Source of the DNA: Candidatus Cloacimonadota bacterium
GTDB lineage: Bacteria > Cloacimonadota > Cloacimonadia > Cloacimonadales > Cloacimonadaceae
DNA: 6,119 bases
Reading direction: 5' to 3'
Assembly (NCBI GenBank): GCA_028681035.1
Contig: JAQUJJ010000179.1
Location: 1-6,119 of the forward strand
Part shown: piece by piece, positions 1-5,515 of the stretch
How the letters are laid out: every line of letters begins with the position of its first letter
Numbering within the stretch: the stretch's first letter is position 1
Program-made: the position numbers and the translations under genes
The notes under the pieces: model-generated
The model's database searches: none
Seen by the model: only the letters and a program-made list of their open reading frames with translations
Told to the model about the DNA's origin: nothing

Positions 1-2
1 CC

Positions 3-1073
3 ATGTATGCGCATAACGTTAAAGTGGATGTTGTTGGTAATGATGTTCAAGGCTCGGTGATGTACCCTACAACGATGATTAATGGAACAATAGCAAATCC
101 CTATGTATTCCTCGCAAATCACACGTATATTGTTAATGACCAACTATTGCTTGTTTCTGAATGTGAGTTTCAACGAGGGACGAAAGTATACATAAGCCCA
201 AACTCAAGTGTAGTCATTTACGGCAATGTTTCCGTTAGTGGCACTAGTGGTCATGTATGGGTCTCTAGCGCTGATAGCCTGTTTGGTCGTAGAATGAAGA
301 CGACAATTGACTGTTTTGATAAGTTATCCTTTATGGGCGATTACGATTACGATATTGAGGATTTTATCGTGACTTTCGGTACCAATGGAGTCAATGTTAG
401 CGGGCATACAGCCCATGTAACAGGGTGCTTATTCCGGAACATGATCTCTGCAGGTCTGGTTTCACAGTCTGAATCGATATTCGTTTCGAATTCATTATTC
501 ATTGATAATTCCGATAAAGGGATTTACTCGATAAATGACACGAATATTCAGAGAATTGTGATGATCCGAAATCACAATGGCATTTATCTTAATGATGCTT
601 TTGGGCAGATTGCAAGCAGCTATTTCTATGACAACTTTATAGCAATAAGGCCTACATATCAAGGAGTTTCAATTGTTGGAAACTGCCTTCTAGACAATAA
701 GTACGGGGTTTCGTTATCTGCGTCAAACTCAACAATAAGTTCTAATATTTTCTCGCACAATGAAGTTGCTCTAGAAACGAATCGATCTTATGTCGGCGTA
801 GGATCGTATGCGTATTGCTCTCCGACTTTAAGTGATAACAATTTTTATGGAACTGACGTTTACATATCTTTAAAAGGACAGAATCCTGTGGGAACAGGGA
901 TTTCAAATGCCACTGGTGTAAACGCAAATCAGCATTATCCAGATAACTACTTTGAATCAAATGAATTAACATATCATCTGATAGATTCAAACCATCCTGG
1001 GTCTGGTGTTCTGTATTCAATAAACTATCTGCCAAGGCGTCTAGCCGCAAACCCTTCTGCTGGTATTCAGTGA
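3..1073 (+). CDS. Right-handed parallel beta-helix repeat protein (probably 5'-truncated)
   Basis: The 356-residue reading frame is a solenoid of short beta strands rich in Asn, Ser, Gly and Ile. From about residue 141 to 283 it shows successive coils with Asn-containing turns (Asn146, 169, 190, 211, 232, 253), spaced 23 and then exactly 21 residues apart, typical of the PbH1/NosD-like beta-helix fold. Residues 42-80 (YIVNDQLLL, then GTKVYISPNSSVVIYGN) look like the N-terminal capping strands of such proteins. The C-terminal NYFESNEL and DSNHPGSGVLYSINYLP segments resemble the end of secreted beta-helix proteins. The first ATG has only two bases before it, so no ribosome binding site can be judged. 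No signal peptide is seen after it, so the true start, perhaps with an export signal, probably lies upstream. Beta-helix proteins of this sort bind or cleave polysaccharides or act as surface proteins; no catalytic residues can be assigned. It ends 16 bases before the lyase gene, so it is probably co-transcribed with it. Confidence 0.8.
   Translation: MYAHNVKVDVVGNDVQGSVMYPTTMINGTIANPYVFLANHTYIVNDQLLLVSECEFQRGTKVYISPNSSVVIYGNVSVSGTSGHVWVSSADSLFGRRMKTTIDCFDKLSFMGDYDYDIEDFIVTFGTNGVNVSGHTAHVTGCLFRNMISAGLVSQSESIFVSNSLFIDNSDKGIYSINDTNIQRIVMIRNHNGIYLNDAFGQIASSYFYDNFIAIRPTYQGVSIVGNCLLDNKYGVSLSASNSTISSNIFSHNEVALETNRSYVGVGSYAYCSPTLSDNNFYGTDVYISLKGQNPVGTGISNATGVNANQHYPDNYFESNELTYHLIDSNHPGSGVLYSINYLPRRLAANPSAGIQ
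438..761 (+). repeat. Coding repeat: beta-helix asparagine ladder, about 63-bp period
   Basis: The codons for Asn146, 169, 190, 211, 232 and 253 of the beta-helix protein mark the same turn in six consecutive coils. The last four intervals are all 21 residues (63 bases). Each Asn follows a hydrophobic pair and one polar residue: LFRN, FIDN, MIRN, FYDN, LLDN, FSHN. The DNA itself has diverged and is not a tandem repeat at nucleotide level; the periodicity is in the protein. Such stacked Asn residues are a known stabilising feature of parallel beta-helices. Confidence 0.75.
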
Positions 1074-1079
1074 ATTATC

Positions 1080-1086
1080 GAGGTAA
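1080..1086 (+). promoter_or_regulatory. Ribosome binding site of the CitE-like lyase gene
   Basis: GAGGTAA stands in the 16-base gap after the beta-helix stop codon, a few bases before the ATG at 1090. It supports that start and shows the gene is translated independently within a shared transcript. Confidence 0.7.
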
Positions 1087-1089
1087 GAG

Positions 1090-2235
1090 ATGAAGCATCA
1101 TATCTATAATCCAAGTTACAAGTTCGTTATTGAACCCATGCATTTCAACAGAAACACTAATCGTGAACTGTTGCAATATTGTTTAGGTGCCACACTGTAT
1201 ATGCCTGGCACAAAAGACATTTGCAGTAAGATAGTCACCCAGAGTATGGGCGGTCTAACCTCTATGGTCATGTGTTTTGAGGATGCCATCGATGAGAATG
1301 ACCTATCCAAGGCAGAAGATAATGTGCTAAATCTCCTTGAAGTGCTGAGCGATACGATCGAGAAAGGCCAGCTCAGCATTGATAATATACCTCTTATCAT
1401 GATTAGAGTCAGAAACCCTGAGCAGTTTATTAGATTTACCAAGCGAATAAGAAAAAATCAGTTAAAACTGGTTACCGGGTTTGTGTTCCCGAAGTTCAGC
1501 ACCAATAATGGCTATCAATACTTGGGTCATCTCGCGGAGATTAATATTTTTGATGATTGTCAGATCTATGGACTACCGATCCTTGAAAGTCGCGAAATTG
1601 CTATGAAAGAAACCCGAACCTATGAGCTAACCGGCATCAAAAATATGTTAAAGCCATACCGGGACTCGATTCTTAATATTCGAGTAGGAGCGACAGACTT
1701 TTCTTCAAACTTTGGAGTTCGGAGAGGTATGGATTATTCCATATACGATATTCTGATGGTGCGTGATTGTCTTTCTGACATATTGAATTTTTTGCTTCGT
1801 GCGGAAGACGATTATGTCATTTCGGCACCCGTGTGGGAGTATTTCTTAACCGATGATAAGGACGTAGTAAGACCTGCGGTTGAAGCAGACATACACACAT
1901 CGCTATTGAAAAGAAATCGCATTGTTAATCCGGCTATTGACGGCCTGCTAAGAGAAGTGATTTTAGACAAGGCAAATGGCTTTGTCGGTAAAACAATTAT
2001 CCATCCCACACACCTGAAGTATGTCAACGCAATGCAGGCGGTAACCAAAGAAGAATATGAGGATGCAATGCAGATTCTGAATACTGATGGGGGCGTGATT
2101 AAGAGCGCAAGGTCAAATAAAATGAATGAGATAAACCCACATCGCAGCTGGGCACAAAAAATTGCATATAAGGCCAAAGCATACGGTGTGATCGAGAACG
2201 ATGCTGCTTATCAGGATTTGTTCTCGATAGATTGA
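1090..2235 (+). CDS. HpcH/HpaI aldolase / citrate lyase beta-like C-C bond lyase
   Basis: This 381-residue TIM-barrel protein belongs to the CitE-like superfamily of Mg-dependent carbon-carbon bond lyases and aldolases. It best fits the 'C-C_Bond_Lyase of the TIM-barrel fold' branch, described from tellurium-resistance (ter) gene neighbourhoods. Motifs in order: YMPG (37-40), CFEDAID (62-68), IRVRNP (105-110), FVFPKF (131-136), PILES (163-167), RVGATDFS (198-205) and GFVGKTIIHPTHL (297-309). The last matches the GxxGKxxIHP signature of CitE proteins. By analogy with CitE, Glu166 and Asp203 are the likely Mg ligands and Arg106 or Arg108 the substrate-carboxylate contact. The family cleaves or forms C-C bonds next to a carboxylate (citryl-CoA, malyl-CoA, hydroxy-keto acids), but no substrate is known for this branch. 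It is longer than CitE (about 290-300 residues) because of a C-terminal extension after residue 310. GAGG precedes the ATG. No ter genes are visible nearby; the neighbours are metabolic enzymes. Confidence 0.85.
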   Translation: MKHHIYNPSYKFVIEPMHFNRNTNRELLQYCLGATLYMPGTKDICSKIVTQSMGGLTSMVMCFEDAIDENDLSKAEDNVLNLLEVLSDTIEKGQLSIDNIPLIMIRVRNPEQFIRFTKRIRKNQLKLVTGFVFPKFSTNNGYQYLGHLAEINIFDDCQIYGLPILESREIAMKETRTYELTGIKNMLKPYRDSILNIRVGATDFSSNFGVRRGMDYSIYDILMVRDCLSDILNFLLRAEDDYVISAPVWEYFLTDDKDVVRPAVEADIHTSLLKRNRIVNPAIDGLLREVILDKANGFVGKTIIHPTHLKYVNAMQAVTKEEYEDAMQILNTDGGVIKSARSNKMNEINPHRSWAQKIAYKAKAYGVIENDAAYQDLFSID

Positions 2236-2253
2236 TAATCCAAAAGAGATGCT

Positions 2254-2260
2254 GAGGTGA
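2254..2260 (+). promoter_or_regulatory. Ribosome binding site of the U32-like gene
   Basis: GAGGTGA lies four bases before the ATG at 2265, inside the 29-base spacer, which is the longest in the operon. It fixes the start of the U32-like gene. The spacer shows no terminator-like hairpin. Confidence 0.75.
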
Positions 2261-2264
2261 CTCC

Positions 2265-3152
2265 ATGAAAGAAACAAGAGACTTTTTGACCAAAATCGGC
2301 ATGCCTGCGGGCGATGCCTACGACTTACCAAGTTCTGGCAAGCGCTTTTCGGATGGCGGGCAATATCGGTTTGAAGTGCCCGGAATTCAAGGACCCACAA
2401 CGATGAAGGCACTGTTACAGGAGATTGACTCTTTAGGGTTACATTTACACCGCGTAACCCAAACCAAGGGAATCATGCTTTTGTCTGATGGTGAAATCTC
2501 GCAAATGGTAGAGCTGGCTGAAGACTGGAAGGTAGATCTAATCTTGGCAATAGGCCCCCGCGCAACCTACGACACAAGCGCTTCCGTCCATACTCCCGAA
2601 GGGCAACGCATGGGTTATCGTCTGAGAGGACAGGAACAGATTGTCAGGGCAGTTGAAGATGTTAAGAGAGCTGCAAGGCTTGGCTGTCGAGGCTTCTTGA
2701 TTTACGATGAAGGTAGCTTGTGGTTGCTCAACGAGATGAGAGCACAAGGCGAGATTCCTGAAGATTGTAAGTTTAAGATTTCTGCTCATTGTGGTCACGG
2801 CAATCCCTGCTCAGCTAAGTTACTCGAGCTAAACGGAGCAGATTCCGTGAACCCGATTAGGGATATTCAGATTCAGATGCTGGGGGCTATAAGGCAAGCC
2901 ATTGATATTCCTATAGATGTGCATACTGAAAACCCTGACTCATCGGGTGGTTTTATTCGGCACTATGAAGTTCCGGAAATGGTACGCGTAGCATGTCCAA
3001 TTTACCTCAAAACCGGGGGCTCAGTAGCAAAAACTCACAGCTGGGAATCCACTGAGGCAGATGCCAGAAAACGTGCAAAGCAAGTAGCCCTAGTGCAGAG
3101 AGTGATCAATCAATACTATCCCCAGGCGGTCTTTTCGCCAAGAAAAAAGTAA
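2265..3152 (+). CDS. U32-peptidase-like TIM-barrel protein, function unknown
   Basis: This complete 295-residue protein resembles proteins usually annotated 'peptidase' or 'U32 family peptidase'. The N-terminal block (residues 1-40: IGMPAGDAYDLP, then RFSDGGQYRFEVP) and the alternating strand/helix pattern suggest a small TIM barrel. Notable conserved-looking stretches are IGPRATYDT (96-104), YDEGSLWLLNEMR (147-159), ISAHCGHGNP (172-181), GADSVNPIRDI (191-201), DVHTENPDSSGGFIRHYE (218-235) and IYLKTGG (246-252). The last blocks sit where phosphate- or carboxylate-binding barrel loops usually lie. His175, Cys176, His178, Asp148, Glu149 and Glu222 are candidate active-site or metal residues. 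There is no signal peptide or membrane segment, so it is cytoplasmic. Many U32 relatives act in small-molecule or RNA/cofactor chemistry rather than proteolysis, and the metabolic neighbours favour an enzyme of small-molecule metabolism. Family recognition is from memory of similar sequences; function is not assigned. Confidence 0.75.
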   Translation: MKETRDFLTKIGMPAGDAYDLPSSGKRFSDGGQYRFEVPGIQGPTTMKALLQEIDSLGLHLHRVTQTKGIMLLSDGEISQMVELAEDWKVDLILAIGPRATYDTSASVHTPEGQRMGYRLRGQEQIVRAVEDVKRAARLGCRGFLIYDEGSLWLLNEMRAQGEIPEDCKFKISAHCGHGNPCSAKLLELNGADSVNPIRDIQIQMLGAIRQAIDIPIDVHTENPDSSGGFIRHYEVPEMVRVACPIYLKTGGSVAKTHSWESTEADARKRAKQVALVQRVINQYYPQAVFSPRKK

Positions 3153-3155
3153 ATG
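3150..3155 (+). other. Abutting stop/start junction TAA-ATG
   Basis: The TAA of the U32-like gene is followed directly by the ATG of the reductase gene, with no spacer. Upstream there is only an A-rich run (AAGAAAAAAG, 3140-3149) instead of the clear GAGG or AAGGAG sites seen at the other starts. This suggests translational coupling, with ribosomes re-initiating after the U32-like protein, and therefore linked dosage of the two proteins. Confidence 0.6.
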
Positions 3156-4106
3156 AACAAGCGATTAAACTGCGTTCTTGGGACAATGACTTTTGGTCAA
3201 CAAGTTGGCTCCCAAGAAGCTCTTGAGATGTTGCATCTTTACTTTGAATCTGGATTTAATGAGATAGACTCGGCTTATGTTTATAATGATGGGGCTACCG
3301 AGAAGCTGCTGGGGAAAATCCTTTGTAATTTCAAAAGGAATGAGTACAAAATTTCCACAAAAGCAAATCCAAGAATTACCGGCAAGCTTGATAAAGAGGC
3401 GATCAAGCTTCAACTAAGCGGATCCCTGGAAAGCCTGCAGCTCGATTACGTAGATTTATTCTATCTGCACATGCCTGATTATGATACGCCCATTCATGTT
3501 AGTCTTGAGACCTGCGCAGAAATGCACGCTCAGGGGAGGTTTAAAAGACTGGGGATAAGTAATTATCCATCTTGGATGTTGAGTGAGATATGGCATATAT
3601 GTGATCGCGAGGCCTGGCCAAAACCCAGCGTATATCAAGGTCTTTACAATGCTCTGAGCAGGAACATCGAATCAGAGTTGATTCCGGCTGCACGCTATTA
3701 TGGTGTTAGCATCTATGCATTTAACCCGCTTGCAGGTGGATTGCTTACCGGCAAGTATGGAAATCATAAAGAACTACCTAACGAGGGACGATTTGCACTG
3801 AGGAGATCCTACCTGGAGCGTTATTGGAATGAGGATATGCTGGCAACCGCAAACTCAATTGCTGATTCAGCGGTGAAGTGCGGACTAAGTGCTGCTGATG
3901 CGGCACTGGCTTGGCTGGTTAACAGTTCAATGTTAAGCTCATCCTTCAATGATTCCATAATCGTGGGTGCTTCCAAGCTTACTCAACTGGAACAGAATTT
4001 GAGCTCATTATCAATAAGCGAGATTCCTGAGGATTTGCAGAATAAGTTCCAGGAAGCGTGGGAAGCAATAAGGGCGGAAAGTCCTCTATACTTCAAAACA
4101 TCATAA
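3153..4106 (+). CDS. Aldo/keto reductase, AKR7 (succinic semialdehyde / aflatoxin aldehyde reductase) type
   Basis: This NADPH-dependent aldehyde reductase of 317 residues has a complete (beta/alpha)8 AKR barrel. The catalytic tetrad is intact: Asp39 and Tyr44 in EIDSAYVYNDG, Lys70 in STKANP, and His106 in YLHMPDYDTP. GISNYPSWMLSEI (134-146), VYQGLYNALSR (160-170), YAFNPLAGGLLTGKY (188-202) and the cofactor-binding IIVGASKLTQLEQNL (269-283) closely follow the mammalian AKR7A pattern. AKR7 enzymes reduce small anionic aldehydes such as succinic semialdehyde, as well as dialdehydes and ketoaldehydes. Beside a phosphonopyruvate decarboxylase, the obvious candidate substrate is phosphonoacetaldehyde, giving 2-hydroxyethylphosphonate; that is inference. 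The start at 3153 is chosen because the next Met (residue 12) would remove the first barrel strand. There is no signal peptide, so it is cytoplasmic. Confidence 0.92.
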   Translation: MNKRLNCVLGTMTFGQQVGSQEALEMLHLYFESGFNEIDSAYVYNDGATEKLLGKILCNFKRNEYKISTKANPRITGKLDKEAIKLQLSGSLESLQLDYVDLFYLHMPDYDTPIHVSLETCAEMHAQGRFKRLGISNYPSWMLSEIWHICDREAWPKPSVYQGLYNALSRNIESELIPAARYYGVSIYAFNPLAGGLLTGKYGNHKELPNEGRFALRRSYLERYWNEDMLATANSIADSAVKCGLSAADAALAWLVNSSMLSSSFNDSIIVGASKLTQLEQNLSSLSISEIPEDLQNKFQEAWEAIRAESPLYFKTS

Positions 4107-4110
4107 AGAC

Positions 4111-4116
4111 AAGGGA
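4111..4116 (+). promoter_or_regulatory. Ribosome binding site of the MmgE/PrpD gene
   Basis: AAGGGA in the 15-base gap lies five bases before the ATG at 4122. It favours that start over the in-frame ATG of Met13 (4158), which has no comparable site. Confidence 0.6.
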
Positions 4117-4121
4117 TATAA

Positions 4122-5513
4122 ATGAAAGAATGCGACAATCACACATTTATTGATTTCATGGAGTCCATGGAGTGCCTCTGGGGACAGGATATATCCATTG
4201 ATTCCTACCATCAAGCAAAACGATGTTTGCTTGATTACTTGGGCGTAACCATAGCTGGTTCATATATGCTGGAAGATAAAATTGACAAACTCTTGAGACA
4301 CTGGCAATGTGATGGATGTGCGGCTCAGGTCATTGGAAGGAAGCACAGAACCGATGGAGTCTTTGCCGGGTTAATAAACGGGATGTCAGCTCATATAGCT
4401 GAGTTGGATGACGGGTCAAATGCCGGGATAGTACACCCGGGCTCCCCTGTGATATCGGCATTATTGTCTTTATTGACTGAGAAAAGAATTGGAGCAGATA
4501 AGCTTCTGAAGGCGATAATATTAGGCTATGAAGCAACAATGATGCTAGCTTTGGCGCTTCAGCCATCGCACAAACTGAAAGGTTATCATGCTACCGGTAC
4601 ATGTGGGTCAATCGGAGCAACGGTGGCATGTGCGTTTGCACTTGGGTTACCAAAAATGGAAGCCAGGAAAGCTGTATCAACGAGTATAGTATCAGCTTCG
4701 GGAATGCTTAAGGTGCTGGAAGGCAATTCAGAATTAAAGCCTTACAACGTAGGGAAAGCTGCAATGAATGCCTTAGTTTCTCTTGCGATGGCTGAGGCTG
4801 GTTTCGAGAGCCCTGATGATCCTCTTGGGGGCGTAAACGGGTTTATGAATATGGTGGGAGTGTCTTCGAATCAGTATAGGTGGGAATTACCTGATATACA
4901 AAGACTGAAGATTCACGATGTATACACCAAACCTTATGCTGCATGTAGATATTGTCATCCATCTATTGATGCCGCGATTAAAATTCGACCCAAGATATCT
5001 GAATATGGGTTTCATGATATCGACGCTATTAACATCGAGACATATGATCTCGCAGTCAAAAATCACGATCATAAGGATATTCGAAGTGTATCTTCAGCGA
5101 AAATGAGCATCCCCTTTAGCGTGGGGGTTGCCATAGCTACCGGAAGAGCAGGTATTGGAGAGTTTATTGATGAAACTATCAATGATAGCTTGGTTAGGGA
5201 GATTGTGAGTCGATGTGATGTTGTTCCCAATTCAGTCATGTCTCAAGAGTTCCCACGACGAAGTATGGCAAAGATCACTGTTTTACTGAAAAACAAACGT
5301 GCCATAAGTGATTCAATCGAAATGCCCCTTGGCGAACCTGAAAATCCACTAAATGATGCTCAATTGGAGGAGAAGTTCTACTCCCTGACGGATTACGCCG
5401 GGCTGGAGAGAAGATTGGCTAAGAAAGTAGCTTCAGCAGTGTGGGATTTGAACAGTAGATTTGAAGACTTCCTTGAGGCAATAGGGACGATTAATATCTA
5501 CGATAAGGAGTAA
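4122..5513 (+). CDS. MmgE/PrpD family protein (2-methylcitrate dehydratase-like)
   Basis: This protein of 463 residues is normal full length for the family. It has the all-helical N-terminal domain (to about 265), then the smaller lid domain (about 268-400), then a return to helices. Family motifs in order: GMSAHIAELDDGS (87-99), IVHPGSPVISALL (103-115), GYHATGTCGSIGA (154-166), NVGKAAMNA (209-217), KPYAACRYCHPSIDAA (270-285), SAKMSIPFSVGVAIATG (325-341) and GEPENPLNDAQLEEKF (404-419). His105, His156, Lys212 and Lys270 appear, by eye, to match residues reported as catalytic in human cis-aconitate decarboxylase, so the active site looks intact. Members dehydrate 2-methylcitrate, decarboxylate cis-aconitate or epimerise iminodisuccinate; the family name does not fix the reaction. 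There is no propionate operon here (no PrpB or PrpC), which argues against a methylcitrate-cycle role. More likely it acts on a polycarboxylate or phosphono-carboxylate intermediate made by its neighbours. It is cytoplasmic. Confidence 0.9.
   Translation: MKECDNHTFIDFMESMECLWGQDISIDSYHQAKRCLLDYLGVTIAGSYMLEDKIDKLLRHWQCDGCAAQVIGRKHRTDGVFAGLINGMSAHIAELDDGSNAGIVHPGSPVISALLSLLTEKRIGADKLLKAIILGYEATMMLALALQPSHKLKGYHATGTCGSIGATVACAFALGLPKMEARKAVSTSIVSASGMLKVLEGNSELKPYNVGKAAMNALVSLAMAEAGFESPDDPLGGVNGFMNMVGVSSNQYRWELPDIQRLKIHDVYTKPYAACRYCHPSIDAAIKIRPKISEYGFHDIDAINIETYDLAVKNHDHKDIRSVSSAKMSIPFSVGVAIATGRAGIGEFIDETINDSLVREIVSRCDVVPNSVMSQEFPRRSMAKITVLLKNKRAISDSIEMPLGEPENPLNDAQLEEKFYSLTDYAGLERRLAKKVASAVWDLNSRFEDFLEAIGTINIYDKE
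5505..5510 (+). promoter_or_regulatory. Ribosome binding site of ppd, inside the end of the PrpD-like gene
   Basis: AAGGAG overlaps the last sense codons of the upstream gene and lies five bases before the ATG at 5516. It is the best Shine-Dalgarno match in the window. It fixes the ppd start and indicates strong, probably coupled, translation. Confidence 0.8.
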
Positions 5514-5515
5514 AC

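Noticed and set aside
339..356. Short near-repeat CGATTACGATTACGATAT
   Set aside because: It simply encodes the acidic DYDYDIED segment of the beta-helix protein; too short to be a meaningful repeat element.
742..1050. Open frame on the minus strand inside the beta-helix gene
   Set aside because: It lies wholly within a well-supported coding region, has no family resemblance, and reads as a shadow frame.
1116..1442. Minus-strand open frame opposite the CitE-like lyase
   Set aside because: Composition is typical of antisense translation, and the + strand frame shows clear family motifs.
1812..2177. Minus-strand open frame with hydrophobic stretches, resembling a small membrane protein
   Set aside because: The hydrophobicity arises from the antisense of charged and polar codons in the lyase C-terminus; no independent evidence.
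1090..2235. PEP mutase / isocitrate lyase identity for the CitE-like lyase
   Set aside because: It lacks the EDKxxxxxNS or KKCGH signatures; GATDFS and GKTIIHP place it with CitE/HpcH-type lyases instead.
2113..2412. Minus-strand open frames spanning the lyase / U32-like junction
   Set aside because: They overlap two genes with good ribosome binding sites and intact ends, and show no recognisable protein features.
4918..5106. Short + strand open frame within the PrpD-like gene
   Set aside because: It overlaps conserved PrpD motifs in another frame and has no supporting features.
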